A stretch of 64,000 nucleotides of DNA from Planctomycetota bacterium (GTDB taxonomy: Bacteria > Planctomycetota > UBA8742 > UBA2392). The stretch is from NCBI GenBank assembly GCA_020848275.1, contig JADLAK010000104.1, positions 35,516 through 99,515 on the forward strand, in the 5' to 3' direction. Position numbers and translations under genes: made by a program. The notes under the pieces were generated by a model. The model was not told where the DNA came from, did no database searches, and saw only the letters and a program-made list of their open reading frames with translations. The first letter of the stretch is position 1, and each line of letters opens with the position of its first letter. This document shows positions 18,263-25,733 of this stretch, one piece after another.

Positions 18263-18781
18263 CTAGGTTTTACGGGTTCTCGGCCCTTTGCGCGAGCCCT
18301 TAGACGCGTGATAATCGCCCGATTTGCCGCCCGATTTGTGCAATAGCCGCAGGTCGGTGATCTCCATATCGCGCTGCAGCGCCTTGCACATGTCGTAAAT
18401 CGTCAGCGCCGCGACGCCCGCCGCTGTCAAGGCTTCCATCTCGACGCCCGTACGGTCCAGCGCCTTCACGGTCGCGGTGATGCGGATGCTGTCAGGTGAC
18501 TCGGGTTCGAGTTCGACGGTCACCTTGGTTATTTTCAGCGGATGGCAGAGCGGGATCAGCTCGTGAGTGCGTTTGGCCGCCTGGATGGCCGCAATGCGAG
18601 CGGTCGAAAACACATCGCCCTTGGGAACTTTGCCGCTGACAATGGCCTTGAGCGTCTGCGTCGCCATGATCACGCGGCACTCGGCGACGGCCTCGCGCGC
18701 CGTGACGTCTTTTTTGCCAACGTCGACCATGCGTGCGTTGCCGCGTTCATCGAGGTGCGTCAGTTGTCCGGATTTGGCCAT
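18263..18781 (-). CDS. moaC: Cyclic pyranopterin monophosphate synthase MoaC
   Basis: 172 residues from ATG 18781, giving [20 protein letters not shown], the normal MoaC N-terminus; the frame extends upstream but the earlier part overlaps the divergent gene. Family signatures are intact: [29 protein letters not shown], and [20 protein letters not shown]. It catalyses the second step of molybdenum cofactor synthesis. No other moa genes are close; a MobB-like P-loop gene lies 4.7 kb away. The lysine-rich C-terminal tail ([11 protein letters not shown]) is an extension. Confidence 0.95.
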   Translation of the reverse strand: MAKSGQLTHLDERGNARMVDVGKKDVTAREAVAECRVIMATQTLKAIVSGKVPKGDVFSTARIAAIQAAKRTHELIPLCHPLKITKVTVELEPESPDSIRITATVKALDRTGVEMEALTAAGVAALTIYDMCKALQRDMEITDLRLLHKSGGKSGDYHASKGSRKGPRTRKT

Positions 18782-18844
18782 CGCCGGCCATGATATACTA
18801 AGCATACGAGCAACGCGACCAAACCCGACGCTGAACGCTGCTCG

Positions 18845-19099
18845 ATGGACGACGTGATCGATTATCACAAGCAGTTCATCGACATGCGCCTGATCCGTGA
18901 AAACCTGGCTCTCACGCCTACGCAGCGCATCGAGAAGATGGTCGACTTCTTGAACTATCTGGAGTTGTTCAAGCAAGGCAAACGTCCGCTTGAACGTCGT
19001 TACGCCCGCCTTTTGCGCGCAAACCAACCTAATGATGAATTGCCCAAGAAATTGAAGAACTGGCGCAACTACATCCGCATGTACGCGCCACCCGCCTGA
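18845..19099 (+). CDS. Small hypothetical protein
   Basis: 84 residues, divergent from moaC and ending 2 bases from the stop of the convergent gene. The core [20 protein letters not shown] resembles short proteins (L-x-x-N-L-x-x-T-P-x-x-R) often found beside nucleotidyltransferase or toxin-antitoxin genes, but no partner is next to it here. It looks mostly helical with no signal sequence. The start is the first in-frame ATG; no clear Shine-Dalgarno is seen. Function unknown. Confidence 0.6.
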   Translation: MDDVIDYHKQFIDMRLIRENLALTPTQRIEKMVDFLNYLELFKQGKRPLERRYARLLRANQPNDELPKKLKNWRNYIRMYAPPA

Positions 19100-19100
19100 G

Positions 19101-20171
19101 CTACTTCGGTTTATCGGCCTTGGCCGGCGCCGGCTTGAGCAGTTTGAAACTGTCGAAGGCCGCCAGATACTTTTCCGAGAGGTCTTCCCCAGCGGATTTC
19201 GGGTAATAGCCCACTTGGATTTCCCAGTAGAAATCGACGTCCCATATCAACAACAAGCGGCATACCCTTCCGCCGCGAAGCGCTGATTCCTCATAATTCA
19301 AACGGGCCGCCGGCCTTCCGTTGAAATCTAGTTCAGTTGCCTCAGTAACGCGAGATCCGCCATCCAAATGCCTTTTGCGCAATTTCAGTTCTTCGGTCCT
19401 TGTCGCCGCAGCGTCACCCTTGGCTTCGTTCTTGCGAACTAAAATCCAGAGTTCGGCGACCGGGCCGGTTGTGTTCTGCCCGAAGTCCGTGATTTTTCCG
19501 GTCGTAGTGGCGTGTACAAGGCTTGCCGATGGCAGGATCGTCGGATCGACCTTGAATCCAGCCAGCGTGACCTGACAGCCCATGCGTTCGCAGCGGTAAG
19601 TGTCCGGTTCCGTAGATGGCTTCTCACCGTCTTTCAGCAATTGAAATGTTTTGATGGCGGCTTCGCACAGCTTGAACTGCGCCTCACAGGTTTCACCGGT
19701 GCACTTGTACTCAATCTGCCAGCGTGGCTGCCCACCCTCTGCAAACGTGGAAAGAAACACGTGGCCTATCGACTTGGCTTTGTTGTTGTCGACGTGCAAT
19801 ACCGACACCTTTCGAGCTTTCAAACCGGCGATTTCACAGTCAGCCGTCACAACCTTTTCTTTGAAAGTGGATTCCGGTTTTCGTGTTTCCCATGTGGCGG
19901 CAATCCTGTCGACTTCAGGCGCCCCAAAGGGCGTCGGAATGGTCACTTGATCAATGTTGAAGCCGTCCATCCATCCTGACGTCGTCTTCATCGCAAATGC
20001 GCGGATTGTGCGGATGTCTTCACCAAGTCCCTTGGACTCGCTGGAATAGCCCCAGGTCTCGTCTTTGACGACCGTCGACTTTTCCGGCACAGATTGTTTT
20101 TCCTCGGCGGGCGTGGGCACGGCCAACAGGGCGATCAACACGGTTGCGGCGGCGAAAGAAATCAGGCGCAT
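19101..20171 (-). CDS. Secreted hypothetical protein
   Basis: 356 residues with a clear signal peptide ([24 protein letters not shown]). GAGGAG lies 5 bases before the ATG, so the start is well supported. The mature part is a single mixed alpha/beta protein with two apparently related halves: each has a conserved tail of the type A-x-x-x-F-x-L-L ([11 protein letters not shown] near residue 180 and [11 protein letters not shown] near the end). The halves may therefore be a duplicated PsbP/MOG1-like domain, a low-confidence guess. Four cysteines cluster around [13 protein letters not shown]. Function unknown. Confidence 0.7.
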   Translation of the reverse strand: MRLISFAAATVLIALLAVPTPAEEKQSVPEKSTVVKDETWGYSSESKGLGEDIRTIRAFAMKTTSGWMDGFNIDQVTIPTPFGAPEVDRIAATWETRKPESTFKEKVVTADCEIAGLKARKVSVLHVDNNKAKSIGHVFLSTFAEGGQPRWQIEYKCTGETCEAQFKLCEAAIKTFQLLKDGEKPSTEPDTYRCERMGCQVTLAGFKVDPTILPSASLVHATTTGKITDFGQNTTGPVAELWILVRKNEAKGDAAATRTEELKLRKRHLDGGSRVTEATELDFNGRPAARLNYEESALRGGRVCRLLLIWDVDFYWEIQVGYYPKSAGEDLSEKYLAAFDSFKLLKPAPAKADKPK

Positions 20172-20225
20172 GGAACTCCTCGAACGGGCAACGGGGCCGC
20201 TTGTTTGCGCGCGCGGCTCATAACG

Positions 20226-20885
20226 TCAAATAAGGGCGATGACTTCGCGGACGCACTTTTCGATGCCTTCGGCGACGTGGGCAATCGACGGGCCGAGCAT
20301 GTACGCCGGCGTACTGACGATCTTGTTTTTCTTGTCGACGACGAACTCGCGCGTGCCGCAATTTTCGTGCTTGGCGCCCAGCGCCTCGATGTTGCCCGCC
20401 GTATCCTGATCGTTGCCGATGGTCAGCAGCGGGTGCGCGGTCTTGCCCAAGCAAGCCGCAACCACGCCGGGCGCGATGCAGATCGCGCCAATCGGCTTCT
20501 TGGCCGCGTGCATGTCTTTAATAAGGCGGGCGACGTCAGGGTTCACGGTCGCCTTGGCCCCGTCTTTGCCGAAGGTTGAAAGATTCGTCGCCGCGCCAAA
20601 ACCGCCGGGCATCACCAGCGCGTCGAGGTCCGTCGCCTTCACCGTGGAGATGTCTTTGATGTTGCCGCGGGCGATGCGCGCACTTTCGACCAGCACGTTG
20701 CGAGTCTCTTTGACTTCTTTGCCGCTGAGATGATCGATAACGCGCGCCTGGATGATGTTCGGCGCCATGCAGATGATCGTGCAGCCGATTTTGTCGAGCG
20801 CAAGCAGCGTGCAGACGCTTTCGTGGATTTCCGCGCCGTCTTTGAAGCCGCAACCGGAGAGGATGACGCCGACTTTGTGGGGCAT
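20226..20885 (-). CDS. elbB: ElbB-type DJ-1/PfpI glyoxalase-like protein
   Basis: 219 residues, full length for ElbB. It begins with the family signature VGVILSGCGFKDGAEIHESV and has LDALVMPGGFGAATNLSTF and the nucleophile-elbow cysteine in IGAICIAPGVVAA. E. coli ElbB (isoprenoid biosynthesis enhancing protein) is a DJ-1 superfamily member with glyoxalase activity. GGAGA precedes the ATG by 5 bases. Downstream of the repeat element at 20903-20970. Confidence 0.92.
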   Translation of the reverse strand: MPHKVGVILSGCGFKDGAEIHESVCTLLALDKIGCTIICMAPNIIQARVIDHLSGKEVKETRNVLVESARIARGNIKDISTVKATDLDALVMPGGFGAATNLSTFGKDGAKATVNPDVARLIKDMHAAKKPIGAICIAPGVVAACLGKTAHPLLTIGNDQDTAGNIEALGAKHENCGTREFVVDKKNKIVSTPAYMLGPSIAHVAEGIEKCVREVIALI

Positions 20886-20902
20886 GACGTCTCCAACAAG
20901 AA

Positions 20903-20970
20903 GGTATCGGGTCCCAGGTTTCGGGTATCGGGTTGAAGCTCCTGATACCTGACACCAAATACCCGATACC
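20903..20970. repeat. Degenerate inverted repeat of short GGTATCGGG-like words
   Basis: The left half (20903-20932) is made of repeated words (GGTATCGGGT, GGTTTCGGGTATCGGG). The right half (20941-20970) is its imperfect reverse complement (about 23 of 30 positions by eye) and ends ACCCGATACC. Folded, it forms one long imperfect hairpin between pilB-like and elbB. The same plan with different words is seen at 24805-24899 and 57131-57214. Confidence 0.7.
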
Positions 20971-20981
20971 GTTGCGAACGA

Positions 20982-22670
20982 CTACAGGTCGTCGCGGTGC
21001 GTGATCGTCAGGATTTCCTCGATCGTGGTCTTGCCCTCGAGCACCTTGCGCACGCCGTCGACCTGCAACGTGGTCATGCCGTTCTGCACGGCTTCCTGGC
21101 GCACCTTCAGGCTCGAGGCCTTCTGGAACGTCAGCTCACGCAGCGGCGCGTTCATTTCCATCAGTTCATAGATGCCCATGCGCCCACGATAGCCGATGCC
21201 TTTGCACTCCTTGCAGCCGTTGGGGCCATACAACGTGCGGCCGCGGACCTGATCGGGCGTAAGCGCCACCATCTTGAGGTCGGCTTCGCTGACCTGCACC
21301 GGTTGCTTGCAGTGCTGGCACAGCACGCGCACAAGGCGCTGGGCCATGATGGCCTGCACCGCCGAGGCAACCAGGAAGGGTTTGACGCCCATGTCGATCA
21401 GGCGCGTAAGAGCGCCCGGGGCGTCGTTGGTGTGCAAGGTGCTGAACACCAGGTGGCCCGTGAGGGCGGCCTGGATGGCGATTTCGGCGGTTTCCGCGTC
21501 GCGGATTTCGCCGACGAGAATGATGTTAGGCGCCTGGCGCAACATCGCGCGCAGGATTTTCGCGAAGCTCAGGTCAATAGTGTGGTTGACCTGCGCCTGG
21601 TTAATGCCGTTAAGGTTGTACTCGACGGGATCTTCCGCCGTGATGATTTTGACGTCAGGCCGGTTGAGCGCGTTGAGCGCCGCGTACAGCGTCGTGGTCT
21701 TGCCCGAGCCGGTGGGGCCCGTGACGAGGAAGATGCCGTTGGGGCGGCGCAGGATTTTCTGAAAGCGGTCGAAGTCCGACGAATGCAGGCCCAAAATTTC
21801 GAGGCCGACGAGGTTCTTGGCCTTGTCGAGAATACGCATGACCACCGATTCGCCCCACGAGCACGGCAAGGCGCTCACGCGCAAGTCGATGTCGCGGCCC
21901 TCGACCTTGGTCTTGATGCGGCCGTCTTGCGGCTTGCGCTTCTCGGCGATGTCCATCTTCGACAAAATTTTGATGCGCTGGATAAGCGGCCCCTGCAGGC
22001 GCTTTTCGGGCGAGTCCATCTCGACGCAGTTGCCGTCGATGCGGTAACGGATGCGCAGTTTTTCTTCCATCGGCTCGACGTGGATGTCCGACGCGCGCTG
22101 TTTGATGGCGTCGGTAATCAGCACTTGTACAAGCTGGGCGACGTAGCCTTCTTCGTCGTGTGTCGCGAGTTCCTCGGCGCCGATGTCCTTGAAGCCGATA
22201 TCGTCCTGCTTGATCTGCTCAGCCAGGCCGCCGATGCCGTAATAATTCTTCATGGCGTTGTAGATGTCCGACTTCGGCGCCATCACCCAGTCAACTTCAT
22301 GGCCAAGGATGAAGCGCAGGTTGTCGAGCGCGTAGAATTCAAGCACGCGGTGCGTGGCGACGGTGATCAACCGCCCCTTTTTCATCACCGGGATGATTTC
22401 GTGTTCCTTGACGATTTCCTGCGTGGCGAGCGCCGTCATCTCAGGCTTGAGTTCGTACTTCGACAGCGCCACGAACTTGACGCCCTGCTGTTTGGCCAGC
22501 GCACGGGCGACCTTTTCATCGTCAATAAGGCCGAGCTCGACCATGGCTTCGCCGAGCAACATCGACTTCTCTTTTCCGTGCTTGAGCCCGTCCTTTACCT
22601 GCTCCACGGTCGCAAACTTCAACCCGACCAGGATTTTTCCCAAGGGCATTTTCTTGGTGTCAGTCAACAT
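20982..22670 (-). CDS. Type IV pilus / type II secretion assembly ATPase (PilB/GspE family)
   Basis: 562 residues. The N-terminal MshEN-type domain (GKILVGLKFATVEQVKDGL, AMVELGLIDDEKVARALAKQ) is followed by the secretion ATPase core. It has Walker A TGPTGSGKTTTLYAAL (near residue 316), the Asp box AEDPVEYNLNGINQAQV, Walker B/His box region LVGEIRDAETAEIAIQAALT and STLHTNDAPGALTRL. A C-terminal four-cysteine zinc site (CQHCKQ and CKECKG, about residues 450-490) follows, as in PilB and GspE. GGGAG lies just before the ATG. No other pilus genes are in the window, so PilB versus GspE cannot be decided. Confidence 0.93.
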   Translation of the reverse strand: MLTDTKKMPLGKILVGLKFATVEQVKDGLKHGKEKSMLLGEAMVELGLIDDEKVARALAKQQGVKFVALSKYELKPEMTALATQEIVKEHEIIPVMKKGRLITVATHRVLEFYALDNLRFILGHEVDWVMAPKSDIYNAMKNYYGIGGLAEQIKQDDIGFKDIGAEELATHDEEGYVAQLVQVLITDAIKQRASDIHVEPMEEKLRIRYRIDGNCVEMDSPEKRLQGPLIQRIKILSKMDIAEKRKPQDGRIKTKVEGRDIDLRVSALPCSWGESVVMRILDKAKNLVGLEILGLHSSDFDRFQKILRRPNGIFLVTGPTGSGKTTTLYAALNALNRPDVKIITAEDPVEYNLNGINQAQVNHTIDLSFAKILRAMLRQAPNIILVGEIRDAETAEIAIQAALTGHLVFSTLHTNDAPGALTRLIDMGVKPFLVASAVQAIMAQRLVRVLCQHCKQPVQVSEADLKMVALTPDQVRGRTLYGPNGCKECKGIGYRGRMGIYELMEMNAPLRELTFQKASSLKVRQEAVQNGMTTLQVDGVRKVLEGKTTIEEILTITHRDDL

Positions 22671-22781
22671 GGAACTCCCGAAGGGACGTCGCTTGGAACC
22701 CGCTTGTGGGGCGAAGCTTACGGACTATTAATTGGTAGAGGAATAGGTTAGTGGCTGCATTGGCCTTGTCAATCAGGCTAC

Positions 22782-22838
22782 GTAGGGACACGCGGCAGCG
22801 TGTCCGCTCGACGAGGACACGCTGCCGCGTGTCCCTAC
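22782..22838. repeat. Perfect 24-bp inverted repeat (possible terminator/REP-like element)
   Basis: Arms 22782-22805 (begins GTAGGGACACG) and 22815-22838 are exact reverse complements around a 9-base loop. Each arm is itself palindromic (GGACACGC / GCGTGTCC). The stop codon of the membrane protein gene (22835-22837) lies inside the right arm. A second copy of the right arm with one change occurs at 60547-60570. Confidence 0.85.
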
Positions 22839-23458
22839 TCGCTGCCGCGGGCCCAGAACGCGATGTCCACCGCGGCCCGCGCCGCCGCAATCAACATCAG
22901 GGCCGCGCATGCCAATACCCATGTGCGTTCATCCACACCCAGCAACGTCTTCATGTCCCAGCCCTGCGTGCGGGCCGCAATCAGGCCGATGAAGCCCGCG
23001 TTTGCCAGCGCCACAACCAGCCTGCGGGCGGTCTCGCCGCGAATCTTGCCCGTGGCGGTGCCGCGCGACAGCGCAACGGTGTACACGCCGCTGGCGATCA
23101 GGCCGTAGACTATCAGTATCAGGGCGCCAAGGATCGCGACGGGCTCAATGCACGCCGCCGCCAGAGCGGGCCAGACCTCCGCGCCGCGCGAAAGCGCGCG
23201 CCAGCCGTAGTCGCGCCACTCAACGACGCATAGCGCAATGCCCGCGATTTCCGCGAATGCAAGCACACCCGCAAGTGTTAGAAACATGGCTGCCGGCGTC
23301 TGATTGGGCGCAAGCCACGCCAGCGCCGCGATGCCGCTGGTTGCCGCCGACGCCGCAATGAATCGCGTCAGCAGCAGCACGGCCTGCGTGCGGCTCCAGG
23401 GGAAAGCTCGCGCTGCCTTTGTCGCCGCGGGTGCTACACTGGGAGCCACTGGAGTCAT
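22835..23458 (-). CDS. Hypothetical integral membrane protein
   Basis: 207 residues from ATG 23458; ATG 23467 is also in frame but overlaps the start codon of the divergent gene. Five or so hydrophobic segments are visible (for example TPAAMFLTLAGVLAFAEIAG, IEPVAILGALILIVYGLIAS, WVLACAALMLIAAARAAVDI). No domain recognised. The stop lies inside the inverted repeat 22782-22838. Upstream frame back to 23563 is antisense to the neighbour and was left out. Confidence 0.65.
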   Translation of the reverse strand: MTPVAPSVAPAATKAARAFPWSRTQAVLLLTRFIAASAATSGIAALAWLAPNQTPAAMFLTLAGVLAFAEIAGIALCVVEWRDYGWRALSRGAEVWPALAAACIEPVAILGALILIVYGLIASGVYTVALSRGTATGKIRGETARRLVVALANAGFIGLIAARTQGWDMKTLLGVDERTWVLACAALMLIAAARAAVDIAFWARGSE

Positions 23459-23465
23459 TGCATCC

Positions 23466-24152
23466 ATGAAACCGCTCGTGATTACGGGGCCAAGCGCGAA
23501 TTCGGGAAAGACCGAACTTGCCTGCCAACTGCTGCGCCGCCACCCGGGAATACAGGTCCTCAAGATAACGCGTTTTCACCGCGAATCCCACTGCCCTGTA
23601 CATAGCCCGGCTGAGGACCATTGCGACGGCTGCGATGACACGCCCGCGGGTTATGAAATCGTCGCCGACGATTCGCGAATCAAGGTCGCCGGCAAAGACA
23701 CGGGCCGCCTTGCCGAAGCCGGTGGGGAGCCCGTGCTATGGCTGCGTGCGGCGCCGCACGCGTTCAATTATGCGCTGAAGGCCGCGCTGGCGCGTTTCAA
23801 TGCGGACGAACCGCTGCTGATCGAGGGCAACTCGGCGGCGACACAGGATTGGCTGGATGCGACGGTAGTGTTGATCTGGCCGCAGCATCCCAAGGGCGTG
23901 AAGGCGAGTGTGCTGCCGGCATTGCGAAGGGCGGATCGATTGATACTGATCGAATCATCGACAGCTCCCGGCAAGCGCGTGCCTCCAAGTTTGGTGCAGG
24001 CGTGCAACCGGATCGGAATCTCATTAGCGCAACTTCCATATCCAGAATGGCTTAGCGCATTTTGGTGGAAGGCCGGTCAGATGCAACCCGTAGACGAGAA
24101 CTTGATTGGCGGCATTTCTTCCGCCTTGACTTCCGGGGTTCGTACAAGGTAG
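23466..24152 (+). CDS. P-loop NTPase, MobB-like
   Basis: 228 residues from ATG 23466 (MKPLVITGPSANSGKTELAC). The GPSANSGKTE Walker A is close to that of MobB and related single-domain P-loop proteins, and the strand-loop order (VLKITRFHRESHCP after the P-loop helix) fits that group. An internal Cys/His patch (CPVHSPAEDHCDGC) could hold a metal. Later motifs LIEGNSAAT and WLDATVVLIWPQ match the Walker B/switch area. A role in molybdopterin guanine dinucleotide synthesis is possible but unproven; the Cys/His insert is not standard for MobB. Confidence 0.65.
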   Translation: MKPLVITGPSANSGKTELACQLLRRHPGIQVLKITRFHRESHCPVHSPAEDHCDGCDDTPAGYEIVADDSRIKVAGKDTGRLAEAGGEPVLWLRAAPHAFNYALKAALARFNADEPLLIEGNSAATQDWLDATVVLIWPQHPKGVKASVLPALRRADRLILIESSTAPGKRVPPSLVQACNRIGISLAQLPYPEWLSAFWWKAGQMQPVDENLIGGISSALTSGVRTR

Positions 24153-24352
24153 TGCGGATTGTCATGCAACTCGCTCCATGGTATCTATAGAATGGCAAAA
24201 GCGCACACTACGCATAGTAATTTCTCTAACAATTCATGGAATTCTTACTTGCACAAGCGCACTTAAATGGCAGCATAAAGACGTCATTCACAGGACTTAT
24301 GAAGCCTAAGCGTCGGATTTGTAAAGAGACGTTGGAAAAGCTGAACCGGACA

Positions 24353-24802
24353 ATGATTCAAACCACTCGTCGTGAACTTGATGTACCGCTGGACACCCGC
24401 TCCCTCGCGAGTATTCGTGACTTTGTTCGCGAAGTGCTAGGGGAGAGCCGCCTTGGCCCGAAAACCGGCCGCGCTGTCGTTATTGCCATCGACGAAGCTT
24501 GCACCAGCACAATTCTGAACGCCAAGGAACACAGCGCCGTCGGCAACCTGCGCCTTCGAATTGATGTCGACCCGACCCGCGTCAAAGTGATCATTACCGA
24601 CACCTGCAACGATTACGATGTAGCCGCCGATGTAACCCGCGACGATCTCCTGCGTGAGTTCACCCGCAGCAAGAAAAACGAACTTGGGACTTTCCTGATT
24701 CGCCGCGTGATGGACGAGTTCACCTACACCTTCAAGAAGGGTTTCCAGAGCGAGATCGTGATGATCAAGTTCCTGTACGAAACCTCGGAAACCTCGAACT
24801 AA
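24353..24802 (+). CDS. Anti-sigma-factor-type histidine kinase-like ATPase (RsbW/SpoIIAB-like)
   Basis: 149 residues from ATG 24353 (MIQTTRRELDVPLDTRSLAS); the frame is open to 24236 but that part has no family similarity. The N-box IDEACTSTILNAKEH (D-E-A-x-x-x-x-x-x-A-x-E) and the G1-like region IITDTCNDYDV match the HATPase_c_2 group of serine kinases that control anti-sigma antagonists. Proteins of this type act with PP2C/SpoIIE phosphatases such as those at 53258 and 54515, though they are far apart here. The glycine-rich ATP lid is short, so kinase activity is not certain. Confidence 0.75.
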   Translation: MIQTTRRELDVPLDTRSLASIRDFVREVLGESRLGPKTGRAVVIAIDEACTSTILNAKEHSAVGNLRLRIDVDPTRVKVIITDTCNDYDVAADVTRDDLLREFTRSKKNELGTFLIRRVMDEFTYTFKKGFQSEIVMIKFLYETSETSN

Positions 24803-24804
24803 AT

Positions 24805-24899
24805 CGTGTTACGTGCGACGTGTTACGTGAAAAGGCGACCCACCACTGGTGGGCCGTTTTCGTATTATCCGTAGCACGTAGACCGTAACACGAGACACG
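24805..24899. repeat. Degenerate inverted repeat of CGTGTTACG-like words around a terminator-like hairpin
   Basis: The left part 24805-24829 is two copies of CGTGTTACGTG. The right part 24870-24899 contains the imperfect reverse complement (about 19 of 23 matched positions). Between them CCCACC-ACT-GGTGGG followed by CCGTTTT (24839-24860) can act as a terminator for the ATPase gene. Confidence 0.65.
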
Positions 24900-24905
24900 A
24901 CCACT

Positions 24906-25733
24906 ATGGCCAAAGCCATTTCGATCAAGCTACTCGCCGCTGCGGGGATTTTTGCCGCCCTATGGTTTGGCCAGGCGCCGCTTTCGTGGCTGATCGCAGG
25001 CATAATCGCACTCGCGGCGCTCGCGTTGATCGGCTGGGGCGTGTTCAACGTCAACTCGAGTTTATGGGCGCGCACGCTTTGGCGCGGCCTCAGCGACAAC
25101 ACCGTGGCGCTGACGTTCGACGACGGGCCCGACGAACGCTTTACCGCGCGCGTGCTTGAGATCTTGCGCGGCAAAGACGTGAAGGCCGCGTTTTTCGTGG
25201 TGGGCTCGCGTGCCCAGAAAAGCCCCGCGCTGCTTCAGCGCATCAAGGCCGAGGGCCATCTCGTCGGCAACCACAGCTTCACGCACGCCTGGAATATCAA
25301 CTTCGGCCTGTGGGGCCGCCTGCGCCGCGAAATCGCGGGTTGCAACGACGTGGTTGAGTCCGCCATTGGACAAACGCCGCGATTTTATCGCGCGCCGCAC
25401 GGGTTTAAGAATCCGGCGCTTGGCGATGTGCTGGATCGCGCGGGTATGGTCGCCGTCGGCTGGCAGATTCGCGGCTTTGACGCCGTGCGCGGCGATGCGG
25501 CGGCGATTGCCCGGCGCGTCGTCGAAGGCGCACAGGCCGGCGGCGTGATATTGCTGCACGATGGTGGGGGTTTGCAGGGTACAGATGACCGAGGCGCGAC
25601 GCTCGAAGCCTTGCCCGTGATCATCGACGGCCTGCGCGCGCGCGGGTTTAAGCTGGCGCGGCTCGACGATTTGCTCGGCGAGGGCGCCTACGCGGCTCGG
25701 CTCGCGCCGCAAGTAACCGTCGGCGCTACTTAG
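24906..25733 (+). CDS. Membrane-anchored polysaccharide deacetylase (NodB homology domain)
   Basis: 275 residues. Two N-terminal hydrophobic helices (about 5-50) are followed by a complete carbohydrate esterase 4 domain: motif 1 TFDDGPDE, motif 2 HSFTHAWN (H-x-x-x-H metal ligands), motif 3 RAPHGFKN, motif 4 with the WQIRGFD region, and motif 5 ILLHDGGG. It would remove acetyl groups from peptidoglycan or another glycan on the outer side of the inner membrane. It overlaps the convergent downstream gene by 8 bases. Confidence 0.92.
   Translation: MAKAISIKLLAAAGIFAALWFGQAPLSWLIAGIIALAALALIGWGVFNVNSSLWARTLWRGLSDNTVALTFDDGPDERFTARVLEILRGKDVKAAFFVVGSRAQKSPALLQRIKAEGHLVGNHSFTHAWNINFGLWGRLRREIAGCNDVVESAIGQTPRFYRAPHGFKNPALGDVLDRAGMVAVGWQIRGFDAVRGDAAAIARRVVEGAQAGGVILLHDGGGLQGTDDRGATLEALPVIIDGLRARGFKLARLDDLLGEGAYAARLAPQVTVGAT

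Noticed and set aside
20997..22751. 584-residue plus-strand ORF
   Set aside because: Antisense to the PilB/GspE ATPase, which has all catalytic motifs.
22782..22838. CRISPR-like repeat
   Set aside because: Only a single inverted repeat with no spaced direct repeats; no cas genes in the window.
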